Below, in pieces: positions 22,921 to 31,752 of a DNA stretch of 34,623 nucleotides. Position numbers and translations under genes: made by a program. The notes below the pieces were generated by a model. It did not search any database, was not told the origin of the DNA, and saw only the letters and a program-made list of their open reading frames with translations. Origin of the DNA: a virus; IMG/VR virus record IMGVR_UViG_3300047560_000218, positions 1 through 34,623 of that record. One strand, written 5' to 3'. Position 1 is the first letter of the stretch. Each line of letters opens with the position of its first letter.

Positions 22921-25900
22921 TTGTACCAGTCTGAAGAAGTAAAGGACCACATAGAGCAATCCTCCACAGTCGAATCACGTGCTATGATTCTAGCTGAGTG
23001 GAATCTAAACATTGCTGAAAACATTGAAAAGATTGGCAACTATAGATACAAACCAACCATTCAGTCACCTACCGAAAATAATTTTGGTGTAATTGCCCCT
23101 ACATATGACAGCACTGATGCAAAGAATGCCTATACAGGTGCTACAGATTCTGACATTACCATTGATGGTGGATACGATAAGTCGGATAATCCAATTACTT
23201 TTACCACTCCAGAAAAGCAGAAAGAGTTTCTGTTCTCCCTAGAGCAGTGCTTTGATAGATTCCGTCCTCGCTCTGGAATTAATAAAATGATTTATAATGA
23301 TCTTGAGTCTATCAATGATGCGTCAAAGTCTTTTGCAACAAGACCAAGATATTACCTAGCCAGCCGTGAAGATGTTTTTAAGTATTGGACATCAGTTAGA
23401 ACTGAGGGAACAGGGCTTACAGGAATTTCATTTAAATCATCTAATAAGTTTTACATTAATGATGCTGCACCATTTGTTGTATATAAGAATGTAGTTCCTA
23501 CTAACAGAATCATTACAAAGGTTCAGACCCATGTTGGTACAACAAAAGTTAGTGATTCAGATCCATTTTACGGCGAAGAAAACATGGCAGTTCCAAAAGA
23601 ATGGAAGATTCAGTACCTAGATGAATCAGATGTTTGGCAAGATGCAAAAACATTTAACACAATTGTTTTTGGTGCAGATGGATACCTTGAACTTCAGTAT
23701 GGATTGATTGTTCCAGAAAAGTATGACGTGTTCATTAAAGCACCTACAATTAGCTCTATTGATTTTCTTCCAGAAAACGCACCAGATGGATACTCGTATC
23801 TGCTTATCGAAAACACAGGAGATAAGGGTGTTTACTTCACTAGAAATTCTACCAACACAGTTGGCGATGAGTATAACGGAAATAACTATCCAGGTTGGGA
23901 TAAATGGACCCCTACCTATGGCTGGTACGTAGGTAATGAAGTGGTAGATACAAAGTCTTCAGTAGTAAGTAATCTGACAAATCCAGATTCATATATTGAG
24001 AACAGTGTAACAAAGTATAGAGAGTTTTCGCACATTCGTGGAGTAAGATTAGTAGTGTCAACAATGAATAAGATTGACGCACGTCTTGACCTAATTGAAA
24101 TCTCTCCAAGACTAGCAGCAGATTTATCAGATGTCACAACATCATATTCAACTACTCGCCAGGCAGCAGACTTAGGGTCATCTCCATTCCCTGTTGGCTC
24201 TCTAGTGGCTTCTACAGGCTCCCTAGACCTATTTGACTATGATCTGGCATTCAGTAATCAAAATAAGAGAAGCATCCTCAATGTTGTAGAGAACGACAAG
24301 ATTGTTTACAATATTTCAAACAAGAACATGCAAGTAAAGTTTTACGAGATTATTGAAAACGTTTCTGGTAAAGATTACTACGTACCAATCAAGGTATTGT
24401 ACGCTGAGGGTTTTCCAGAGGTGTCTGCATCAGAAAGAACAACCACAATTGGGCTAAGAGACCTATTCTTCTTCTTTGAGTCGGTATCTCCACAAGACAC
24501 GGTTATGATTGATCAGCCACTAAGCTATATTATCGCCACCCTTCTTGACTCTGTTGGATTCTCAAACTACAAGTTCTATCGTCTTCCAGGTAGTGCAGAT
24601 GACATTATCCCATACTTCTTTATTTCAAAAGATTCTAAAGTTTCGCAGGTACTTAACGAACTCGCTGTAGCAACACAGTCAGCAATGTTCTTTGACGAAA
24701 CAAATAATCTTATCATTGCAAGCAGAGACTACATGTTCCCCAAAAAGGATGATAGAAAGATTGAGATTACGCTTAATGGAACAAAAGACCAAACTGTAGA
24801 TGGTGCATATAGAAACAAGGCAACGCAATCTATTCTAGCTAACATTATGGAAATTTCTTCACAGGAAGAGGATATTTATAATGATGGAAAGATTACATAT
24901 TCTCCAAAGTACATTCAGAAAACTGTACGAGATATTGAGCAAGCAAGCAAGCTTGACAAAGAACGTAACTGGGTATACAAGCCTGTAATGCTATGGGAAG
25001 TATCTCAGACAGATGCTACTAAGTCAATTAATGGAGAAGAGTCAAATTCCCAGGGCATGGCTCTAACAGCAATCCCACTGAAGACATCTCTATCAGACAA
25101 ACTACCAGAAGTATTTACTAATTCAAAAACTAACGAAACATATGTCATAAACAACACAATTTCGTTTGGAGATTCCGTATACTTTGTTGGAAGATATAAT
25201 GGATACTTTTATGCAAATGGTGAGATCATTAAGTATGATGCAGTTGAGTATAGCTGTCCTTCTGCACGTATTGCACAGCTATCTGGAACAATCAATATTG
25301 GCTCTGATATCATCAATCTTTCATCTGGTAATACAACCTCTATGTTTGTTGGTCAGCCAATACTTAAAACTTCTGGAGGTGCTACAATATCTGGATCACC
25401 AAAGATTGTAAAGATTATTAGCGACAAGTCTATCCAAATATCTGTTAGCAATGTCGATAACTATGCACCAAACTATAATGGTGATAAGACAAGCATTACT
25501 TTTGATGTCCCACCTACAATGACAAGAAAGTGGGTATCAAGTCTAGAGGAGTACGAAGAACTATTTGCGAACATTCCATTCAATGGAAAGCTATACCCAA
25601 CAGGAAGAGTAAGAATCTACACAGAGTTAAAGTATAATGCAAATGATGAACTTGACGGTATTGCAAAGCATGGTCGTGGTCAATTTGGAACAAAGGTGGT
25701 ATCACACCCTGCAGGTCTAGATAAAACATGGAAGGACAACAAGACTGGTTGTGAGATGGACATGGACCTTCTCATTAATGGTGGAAATACATTGCTATCT
25801 ACCGTTGGAGAAATTAAGAATGCTTCAGAAACAGCAAACACACAGGGTCTTTACACTGCTGAAATTCACTATGTTAAGTCAATCAACGCATTCTATGCCA

Positions 25901-28200
25901 ACCAAGAAATATCAGCATCCAGTCTGACAACACTTTCAGAAACAGGAACAATATACGAAGCTTCCACAACAAAAACCAATAATCTTTATACAGCAAAGAT
26001 TAAGGATCTTGTATCAACAGACTATTTCTATGTTGGTCAAGTGCTAGATGCAACATCTGGAGAAGATAGCATTGGAAGTTTCAATGCTTCAAATGAAGTA
26101 AAGGTTGCTTCAATTGTTTCCACTACAGAGATTACAGTAACAGGAACAGCAGCATTAACAAACGGACCAATTACAAACATTAGGGCAGACCTAGATAGTG
26201 GAGATCTTGCTGGTAAAGTAACTATAACCCTTGTTTCTGGAAGTGTCCTGAATGTTTCTTCCACAGATAAAATGACCAATGGTCCTATCTCCAACATTGT
26301 TACTCCAGACCTACCAAAGGGTGGATACGGTCTTGCTGGAAAAACAAGCAAGGCAAGTACATATTCAAAGAACACAACTGTAGAAGGTCTTATGAAAAAC
26401 TATCTTTCAACCACTCCTCTATCAGAAGACCCTAAGCTCAAGAAGCAGCAGACATCTCAGTTGGTTCAGTCTTCAGCACTAATCATCAATGGTCCAAGCT
26501 TCCCATCTACAGATAATCCAGTAGACTTTATCACCTATAGCTACCGTGAAATGCCAGATCAAAGTAAGTTTACACACTTTGGAACAAGGGCAAGAATTAT
26601 TGGTCAGTCTGGCACGAGCCAGGAAAAGCTTCAGACACCAGTTGGCTCTGCAGGATGGACAACCATTGACGGAAAGACTGTAGCAGGTTCGTCTGGAGGT
26701 CTAGCGGTCCTTTTGAACCCAGACACTAATATTGGGTACTACTTTGAAATTGCTGCTTTTACTGATAACAATGTTGTTAATTATACTGGAGAAGTTTCTG
26801 CAATCAACAATGTATATTTCTATAAGATGCGTTCCAGGTATGACTACCTTGTATCTGGAGGAACTGCCCTTCAGTCTGGTACATACAAGATTGAGAACGG
26901 TGTAGCAACTCCAAATAATTCAGAAGACTCTTTGAATATCACATCTGTTGAAAATGAGTCGCTTGGTCAGATCATTGTTTTTGAAAACCAGACAGATTCA
27001 AGATTAAACGGTTTTTGGAGAATTGACAAGATCACAATGGGCTGGAAACTAACCAAGGTAGAGCCACAGGCAATTCCAGAAACTCTTTGGTCTGGTCTAA
27101 CATCAATCGTTACGGATAGTGGTCAATTTATCGGGGCAGGTAGAGTACTTGGTGAGGATAACCCATCAGTATATGACCTAGCGGTAGAGTATGTTGATAC
27201 AGACGGAAAGAGACAGTTCTACCTATACATCAACGGAATCAAAGTTGGTGAGGTTGTAGATACAGAGCCTACAAAGGCATATAAGGGGGTTGGTCTTTTC
27301 TCAAGAGGATCTGCACGAGTAATGTTTGAAAACTTCTATGCACTTAATTCAAATTATGGCGTAAATACTCAATCACTTATTTCAGCACCAATTAACAGCG
27401 TATTTATGAATCAAGACTCTCTAACAAAAAATGCTGCATTTACTAAGTATGCACTAAGTGGTGCAATTCAATCAACCTACCTATCTGGTATTGGAACTGA
27501 AGGAAGTCCTCAGTATGAGATTTTCTATGACGAGTTTGGTACAATTATGCGAGAAGCAGCATACTTCAATATTCGCTATGAAGATGCATACCCAGCTTTG
27601 AGGGCAATGATAGCACCAACACTAAACACGGAAAAGGGGTACACAGTTTCTGGATTTATGGATACCCCTTACGGTGCAGAGTTCTTAATTTTTAACAATA
27701 CAGATACTGTTTTGGCACTAGATGAAACAACTGGAAACTACCTAAGAATTTTGGGTATCACATTTACACAACAATCATCACATGACCTTACAGTTGACGA
27801 CTACTTCAATGAAGTTGGGAACCTGTCAAATGTTGATGTGCTTGGTCAAGTAAACCTAAGTGCAAATAAGAGACGCTATCAGGACATCAAAAACAGTAGG
27901 GTTACATATGGTACAAAAGAGTTCTCACTTGAATCGCCATACATTCAGTCCAGAAACACTGCAGAAAAGATGATGGAGTGGACCATTGATAGGCTTTCAA
28001 AGCCTCGTAAATCAATCGGTATATCTATTTTCCCAAACCCATTGATTCAAATCGGAGATCTTGCTACAATAGATTATAAGGATAAGAGTGGAATGGATAT
28101 TTTAGGAACGGACGGAACACAGTTTGTTGTGTACTCAATTGAGTATCAGAAATCATCAAGTGGTCCGTCAATGGTTCTACACTTAAGCGAGGTATACTAA
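22921..28200 (+). CDS. Tail hub / tip protein (minor tail protein, 1759 aa)
   Basis: TTG 22921 is the likely start: GGAAGAGG (22907-22914) stands 6 bases before it, while the next in-frame ATG (22984) has no such site. The N-terminal part has ARPRYYLASREDV-like sequence (about 139-155). A hub-like region at about 480-620 contains PQDTVMIDQPLSYIIATLL and VLNELAVATQSAMFFDETNN. Beta modules lie near 779-845 and 1021-1088, with LTNGPITNI echoed later by MTNGPISNI. A LamG-like sandwich at about 1392-1477 includes RQFYLYINGIKVGEVVDTE. The C-terminus (NPLIQIGDLATIDYKDKSG) is typical of hub proteins. It probably forms the tip below the distal tail ring, with built-in sugar-binding domains. No peptidoglycan hydrolase motif was seen. 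Confidence 0.75.
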   Translation: MYQSEEVKDHIEQSSTVESRAMILAEWNLNIAENIEKIGNYRYKPTIQSPTENNFGVIAPTYDSTDAKNAYTGATDSDITIDGGYDKSDNPITFTTPEKQKEFLFSLEQCFDRFRPRSGINKMIYNDLESINDASKSFATRPRYYLASREDVFKYWTSVRTEGTGLTGISFKSSNKFYINDAAPFVVYKNVVPTNRIITKVQTHVGTTKVSDSDPFYGEENMAVPKEWKIQYLDESDVWQDAKTFNTIVFGADGYLELQYGLIVPEKYDVFIKAPTISSIDFLPENAPDGYSYLLIENTGDKGVYFTRNSTNTVGDEYNGNNYPGWDKWTPTYGWYVGNEVVDTKSSVVSNLTNPDSYIENSVTKYREFSHIRGVRLVVSTMNKIDARLDLIEISPRLAADLSDVTTSYSTTRQAADLGSSPFPVGSLVASTGSLDLFDYDLAFSNQNKRSILNVVENDKIVYNISNKNMQVKFYEIIENVSGKDYYVPIKVLYAEGFPEVSASERTTTIGLRDLFFFFESVSPQDTVMIDQPLSYIIATLLDSVGFSNYKFYRLPGSADDIIPYFFISKDSKVSQVLNELAVATQSAMFFDETNNLIIASRDYMFPKKDDRKIEITLNGTKDQTVDGAYRNKATQSILANIMEISSQEEDIYNDGKITYSPKYIQKTVRDIEQASKLDKERNWVYKPVMLWEVSQTDATKSINGEESNSQGMALTAIPLKTSLSDKLPEVFTNSKTNETYVINNTISFGDSVYFVGRYNGYFYANGEIIKYDAVEYSCPSARIAQLSGTINIGSDIINLSSGNTTSMFVGQPILKTSGGATISGSPKIVKIISDKSIQISVSNVDNYAPNYNGDKTSITFDVPPTMTRKWVSSLEEYEELFANIPFNGKLYPTGRVRIYTELKYNANDELDGIAKHGRGQFGTKVVSHPAGLDKTWKDNKTGCEMDMDLLINGGNTLLSTVGEIKNASETANTQGLYTAEIHYVKSINAFYANQEISASSLTTLSETGTIYEASTTKTNNLYTAKIKDLVSTDYFYVGQVLDATSGEDSIGSFNASNEVKVASIVSTTEITVTGTAALTNGPITNIRADLDSGDLAGKVTITLVSGSVLNVSSTDKMTNGPISNIVTPDLPKGGYGLAGKTSKASTYSKNTTVEGLMKNYLSTTPLSEDPKLKKQQTSQLVQSSALIINGPSFPSTDNPVDFITYSYREMPDQSKFTHFGTRARIIGQSGTSQEKLQTPVGSAGWTTIDGKTVAGSSGGLAVLLNPDTNIGYYFEIAAFTDNNVVNYTGEVSAINNVYFYKMRSRYDYLVSGGTALQSGTYKIENGVATPNNSEDSLNITSVENESLGQIIVFENQTDSRLNGFWRIDKITMGWKLTKVEPQAIPETLWSGLTSIVTDSGQFIGAGRVLGEDNPSVYDLAVEYVDTDGKRQFYLYINGIKVGEVVDTEPTKAYKGVGLFSRGSARVMFENFYALNSNYGVNTQSLISAPINSVFMNQDSLTKNAAFTKYALSGAIQSTYLSGIGTEGSPQYEIFYDEFGTIMREAAYFNIRYEDAYPALRAMIAPTLNTEKGYTVSGFMDTPYGAEFLIFNNTDTVLALDETTGNYLRILGITFTQQSSHDLTVDDYFNEVGNLSNVDVLGQVNLSANKRRYQDIKNSRVTYGTKEFSLESPYIQSRNTAEKMMEWTIDRLSKPRKSIGISIFPNPLIQIGDLATIDYKDKSGMDILGTDGTQFVVYSIEYQKSSSGPSMVLHLSEVY

Positions 28201-28883
28201 TGGAAAATGAAACTAGAAGCTTAAGTGAAATTCAAAGGTTTGACAAGGAACTTGAAGATGCACAAAAACAATTAGATGCAATCCAGGCAAAGCTGAATAA
28301 AAAGAAGCTATCTAAAAAACAAAGGAGAAAGCTAAAGGCTTCAAAAGCAAAGATTCAATCTACACTTAGTGATATTAGGGCAAACCAACTTCAGTATCCA
28401 CAGCTTTATACCCAAAAGGTATCTGTAGGTCTTGGAAAATCAAAGACTGTCAAGATACCAGGCGACAATCTTTTTGCTGTAACTCGTGAAGCAATCAATC
28501 CTGCAGCAATGGAAAAACTGTTCTTTGACAGCATCGGCACAACAGAGATTATTAATGTTGAGAGACATGACAACATCAATACTTTGAATGCTCCATATCA
28601 GCCTATTGTTGACATTGCAAGCATCAATACAGAATATAATCCTAATAAGATTGTTTCTCTTCAAAAGACTGCGTCATCATATTTTAATACTTTTGCTATC
28701 CCATTTGACGACTACATGCCTGAAAATGGTACTGGACCAGCTAATGAGATAGTGTATGTTGAGCAAGAAACAGGCGATCTAATCATAAATGTGCTTGAAT
28801 TACCACAAAATTTCAAGGTAGAAATCCAAGTTCTGTCCTTTGAAGACATTTTAAATGATACAATATATATGGAGAATATATGA
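28200..28883 (+). CDS. Minor tail protein with N-terminal coiled coil, unknown role
   Basis: The product is 227 residues; ATG 28200 shares its A with the hub stop, and GAGG sits 7 bases upstream. Residues 8-60 are a charged heptad-like coiled coil (FDKELEDAQKQLDAIQAKL) with a strongly basic stretch KKKLSKKQRRKLK. The rest is a mixed domain with many Asn and Ile, ending in strands (DLIINVLELPQNFKVEIQVL). A TATACT just before the ATG is too close to act as its promoter. The gene lies between hub and fibre-like genes, so it probably joins fibres to the tip, but no family was recognised. Confidence 0.65.
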   Translation: MENETRSLSEIQRFDKELEDAQKQLDAIQAKLNKKKLSKKQRRKLKASKAKIQSTLSDIRANQLQYPQLYTQKVSVGLGKSKTVKIPGDNLFAVTREAINPAAMEKLFFDSIGTTEIINVERHDNINTLNAPYQPIVDIASINTEYNPNKIVSLQKTASSYFNTFAIPFDDYMPENGTGPANEIVYVEQETGDLIINVLELPQNFKVEIQVLSFEDILNDTIYMENI

Positions 28884-30007
28884 TAACTAATACTGGAAAA
28901 AGCATTATTGCTAGATACTTGCTAGGTCAGACAACTGACTATGCGTCCTACATTGCCATTGGCTGCGGACCAAAACCAATTGACGCACAGGGCGGAACCT
29001 TTGATACAGATGCATACAAGCTAAGGGATAACCTTGAATTTGAAATGTTCCGTGTACCAGTTATTTCTCGTGGTACAGTAACAGAAGATGGTAAAACAAA
29101 GATTGTTCTTTCTGCAGAATTACCAACAGAAAACAGATATGAGATATCTGAAATAGGTGTATTCTCTGCAGGTTCAAACCCAGCACTCGGTGCATATTCA
29201 AGCAGAAACCTATTTACATTTTCTGATGGAGAATCCTGGCTTTACAACTCAGCTATCCCATCACTTATCACAGATACACTTAACGATGGTAGCGGAAACT
29301 TCATAACCTCAGTATCTGGAAAAGCTTTCTATGCCAACTCAGACAACCCAATCTTTACAGATGAAAGAACGCTACGTTACGAAACACCAAGATTTATGAA
29401 TTCATCATTATTTGTTCCTGGCAATTCATCAAACATGACAAACACTAATGGTGTTCTTACATTACCACAAGAAGGCGGTAACCCAATCAAGGTTAATGGT
29501 ATCGATATTGACCTAGACAGATATTCATCTGAAGACGAAATTAGGATTGCGTTTGCTGCAGTTGCAAAGGATAACCCACAAAGCCCAGTAAGCCTTGGAT
29601 CTGTAAGAGTAAAGGTTGAGTTTAGATACTCAGCAGAAACAACTTCACCAAAAGCAACCCTTGATGCAGTAGTGCAAGATGCAAATGGTTTAAATGATCA
29701 CAGATATTTTGTTGTGTCAAAAAAGATTAAGGATTTTGCTCCAGCAGACTTTTCATGGGCTTCTGTGAGCGTTATTCATATCTATGTTTCAACACATTCT
29801 ACCACAAATGGTGTCATTTCTACAAACAGCACTTCAGACTTCTTCGTTGCTTTGGACGGTATGCGTATTGAAAATGCACAGTCAAACAACCCACTATACG
29901 GCATGATTGGATACAGCGTTTTGAAGAATAAGAATGCTAAGACAATTATTAAAAAGAATAACAGCACTAGCTATGTAGAGTTTAGGTTTGCATTGGACGT
30001 GAACTAG
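28880..30007 (+). CDS. Minor tail / baseplate fibre protein
   Basis: This 375-residue protein overlaps the preceding stop by four bases (ATGA), with GGAG 5 bases before the ATG. The N-terminal 100 residues follow a pattern common in actinophage tail-tip genes: ITNTGKSIIARYLLGQ, then YASYIAIGCGPKP, FEMFRVPVISRG, and RYEISEIGVFSAGSNP, which recalls fibre attachment domains. The middle (about 155-300) is beta-rich and may be another sandwich domain; the end is YGMIGYSVLKNKNAKT followed by VEFRFALDV. It likely attaches to the hub through its N-terminal domain. Tail-tip membership is well supported by context; receptor binding is inference. Confidence 0.7.
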   Translation: MITNTGKSIIARYLLGQTTDYASYIAIGCGPKPIDAQGGTFDTDAYKLRDNLEFEMFRVPVISRGTVTEDGKTKIVLSAELPTENRYEISEIGVFSAGSNPALGAYSSRNLFTFSDGESWLYNSAIPSLITDTLNDGSGNFITSVSGKAFYANSDNPIFTDERTLRYETPRFMNSSLFVPGNSSNMTNTNGVLTLPQEGGNPIKVNGIDIDLDRYSSEDEIRIAFAAVAKDNPQSPVSLGSVRVKVEFRYSAETTSPKATLDAVVQDANGLNDHRYFVVSKKIKDFAPADFSWASVSVIHIYVSTHSTTNGVISTNSTSDFFVALDGMRIENAQSNNPLYGMIGYSVLKNKNAKTIIKKNNSTSYVEFRFALDVN

Positions 30008-30008
30008 C

Positions 30009-30542
30009 ATGGCTACTCCAGATCCAAATATTCGCAAGGTAACGCTCAGACAAAAAGATATTGGTGCTATGTACACCAATCCAGATCTAGCCCTAGATAA
30101 GTACTACCTTAGATATCGTATTGTCTCAGAGGACGGCACACAGCAGTCTAGATGGTCTCAAATATATGCCGTTGACGGTTCTAGTGCTGTTACAAACGGA
30201 TACGTGTCTGGATATACGGTTCTTTCAAATGGCACAACAATTACTGTTAGCTGGAAGCTTGAATCTGGAGTATTTGGAACACCATTTGATGCGTATGTAA
30301 GATGGAATAATGACTCAACCAGACCAGATACCAATGACCTTTCCTGGAGTGACTGGGAGTTTGTATCAGAAGTTACTTCCTCATCATTTGCAGTAAATGT
30401 AGAGCCTGGTGCAAAATGGGTTCAGGTCTATATTCAAAGACAGACATTTCCGAAGGTACGTTCAGAAGCTGCAAAGCTATTTGAAAGCACTGTATATACC
30501 ACAAGGTCAACTACAGACTCTGGTCTTGTATCAGAGGGCTAG
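30009..30542 (+). CDS. Small beta-sandwich (FN3-like) tail protein
   Basis: The product is 177 residues, starting one base after the previous stop with no clear ribosome site, so it is probably translated by coupling. The sequence reads as one or two Ig/FN3-like sandwiches: KYYLRYRIVSEDGTQQSRWSQ, then TTITVSWKLESG, a Trp-rich strand (DLSWSDWEFVSEV), and AKWVQVYIQRQTFPKV. Such domains decorate tail fibres and often help binding. The C-terminus (residues 160-177) is Thr/Ser-rich and looks flexible. It stands among fibre genes. No closer family was recognised. Confidence 0.65.
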   Translation: MATPDPNIRKVTLRQKDIGAMYTNPDLALDKYYLRYRIVSEDGTQQSRWSQIYAVDGSSAVTNGYVSGYTVLSNGTTITVSWKLESGVFGTPFDAYVRWNNDSTRPDTNDLSWSDWEFVSEVTSSSFAVNVEPGAKWVQVYIQRQTFPKVRSEAAKLFESTVYTTRSTTDSGLVSEG

Positions 30543-30545
30543 TTG

Positions 30546-30554
30546 TGATATAAT
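30546..30554 (+). promoter_or_regulatory. Extended -10 promoter (TGATATAAT)
   Basis: TGA-TATAAT is followed directly by AGGAG (30555-30559) and ATG 30564. The expected start is near 30561, after the AGGAG, so a transcript from here would lack the ribosome site and be nearly leaderless, while read-through transcripts would use AGGAG. The -35 region (TTGTAT, 30526-30531) is weak. Confidence 0.55.
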
Positions 30555-30563
30555 AGGAGTATT

Positions 30564-30995
30564 ATGGGATCGTTAAATATACCAAACAAGGGTCAGCCAA
30601 TTGACTACTCTTACATTAAGCAGATTGTAGATGCTGTAAACCGACTTCAGGATGCAAAGTCAAGTGACTCTAACATTCTTGATAAGGCAACAAATACACA
30701 GAACAGAGTTAGTACTAATAACGTTGTTATGGTAACTAGGTATGTCGAAGTATCATTCTCAGAAAAGGCTACATCTAGCCGAATTGAGTTTGGGTCAAGC
30801 TTTAAGACAACCCCAATTGTGACTGCTACTATTGTTTCTACAAACGACGGTAACGACCCAGAAAAGACAACTCTTGCACTGCAAAATGTAACAAGCACAG
30901 GCTGCGAAGTTCTTCTGTACTCAATTGAGAAGAAGCAGAAGAAGGTTGGAATTAACATTATTGCTATTGGCGAGGGGCTAAGTAGGGCAGTCTAA
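30564..30995 (+). CDS. Small tail-associated protein, possible H-type-lectin-like domain
   Basis: The product is 143 residues. Residues 1-45 form a helix (YIKQIVDAVNRLQDAKSS) that could trimerise or anchor to the tail tip. Residues 55-143 are a compact beta domain: TRYVEVSFSEKATSSRIEFG, then FKTTPIVTATIVSTNDG and GCEVLLYSIEKK. A strand pattern with F-x-T-x-P-x-V is shared with H-type lectin-like domains found at the ends of phage fibres. This is a resemblance by eye only. It is the last gene of the structural block and comes just before a DNA-binding protein gene, with one-base overlap of stop and start. Confidence 0.6.
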   Translation: MGSLNIPNKGQPIDYSYIKQIVDAVNRLQDAKSSDSNILDKATNTQNRVSTNNVVMVTRYVEVSFSEKATSSRIEFGSSFKTTPIVTATIVSTNDGNDPEKTTLALQNVTSTGCEVLLYSIEKKQKKVGINIIAIGEGLSRAV

Positions 30996-31525
30996 TGGCA
31001 GCAGTAAGTAGGGAGACCTACAACTCTTTGCCAGTCATTCCTGGAAGCAAAAAGGTCTGGTTCTTGAATGGTGACTTGGTGAGGGTACACCACCTAAATA
31101 GGTCTAACGGAATCATGTCCGTATATAACATTATTAAAGATCAGATTGAAAGCTGTCTTATTAGTGATTTTAAAAAGAATAGAGAACGTGCATATACTGT
31201 TGGAGAGACAGCAGCCCTTGTGAACCGTCATAAGAAGTATATGCCACAATTAGTCAAACGAGGTGTTATTCCGCCTCCTACAGGCTCTCAGAAGGGCGGT
31301 AGCACAGGTTGGCAGGTACGTAGTTACTACTCTGAATCACAGGTTCGTGAACTTCGTGATATACTAGCTTCCTATCATATGGGTAGACCCAGGAATGATA
31401 GATTAATTACAAATGATGTAACTCCTTCAAAACAGGAGTTGACAAGACGTATGGGTGATGGTATACTTACTTATACGAAGACCGATGATGGTCGCTTCAT
31501 TCCTGTGTGGAGTGAATCAATTTAG
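30995..31525 (+). CDS. MerR-like winged-helix DNA-binding protein
   Basis: The product is 176 residues; ATG 30995 shares its A with the preceding stop. Residues 68-125 look like a MerR/excisionase-type winged helix: YTVGETAALVNRHKKYMPQL, then a VIPPP turn, a Gly-rich wing (GSQKGGSTGWQVRS) and YYSESQVRELRDILASYH. No ligand or effector-binding domain follows, only about 45 more residues (LTRRMGDGILTYTKTDDGRF). The N-terminal 65 residues may form a small beta domain (KKVWFLNGDLVRVHHL). It should bind DNA, perhaps as the switch between replication and structural genes. A consensus promoter for the downstream replication genes lies in the 3' end of this coding sequence. The motif is fairly clear; the target is unknown. 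Confidence 0.7.
   Translation: MAAVSRETYNSLPVIPGSKKVWFLNGDLVRVHHLNRSNGIMSVYNIIKDQIESCLISDFKKNRERAYTVGETAALVNRHKKYMPQLVKRGVIPPPTGSQKGGSTGWQVRSYYSESQVRELRDILASYHMGRPRNDRLITNDVTPSKQELTRRMGDGILTYTKTDDGRFIPVWSESI
31439..31467 (+). promoter_or_regulatory. Consensus promoter inside the MerR-like gene (TTGACA-17-TATACT)
   Basis: A perfect TTGACA (31439-31444), a 17-base spacer and an extended -10 TGG-TATACT (31459-31467) make this one of the two best promoters in the window. A start near 31474 would read through the end of the MerR-like gene into the replication block starting at 31537. Confidence 0.75.
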
Positions 31526-31536
31526 CAGAAAGATAT

Positions 31537-31752
31537 ATGGGTATGGATAACAACGATACTAAAGTGACGGTTACGCTTGGTTACACACTTAACCTTGGTA
31601 ACTTCCAGTCGCTCCGCATTGATCTGGGAGTATCAGACTCTCGCCGTGACGGAGAAAACATTAACGAAGCCTTTGAGCGTGTTTATAGTTTTGTAGAAGC
31701 AAAGCTTGGCGAAAAGGTTGCAGAGGCACAGTCAGAAGCCGAAGGTAAGTAA
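31537..31752 (+). CDS. Small replication-region protein, unknown
   Basis: The product is 71 residues starting at ATG 31537 (69 from the alternative ATG 31543); neither has a strong ribosome site. The visible pattern is VTVTLGYTLNLGNFQSLRIDLG, a pair of strands, then a charged helix (GENINEAFERVYSFVEAKLG) and an acidic end. Short proteins of this beta-beta-alpha type occur next to helicase or primase genes in other phages; no function is known to me. The one-base overlap with the next gene and the consensus promoter upstream place it first in the replication operon. Confidence 0.65.
   Translation: MGMDNNDTKVTVTLGYTLNLGNFQSLRIDLGVSDSRRDGENINEAFERVYSFVEAKLGEKVAEAQSEAEGK

Noticed and set aside
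28193-28198. TATACT before the 28200 gene as a leaderless-type promoter
   Set aside because: It ends one base before the ATG, too close to give a transcript that includes the start. GAGG at 28189-28192 explains initiation from a read-through transcript.
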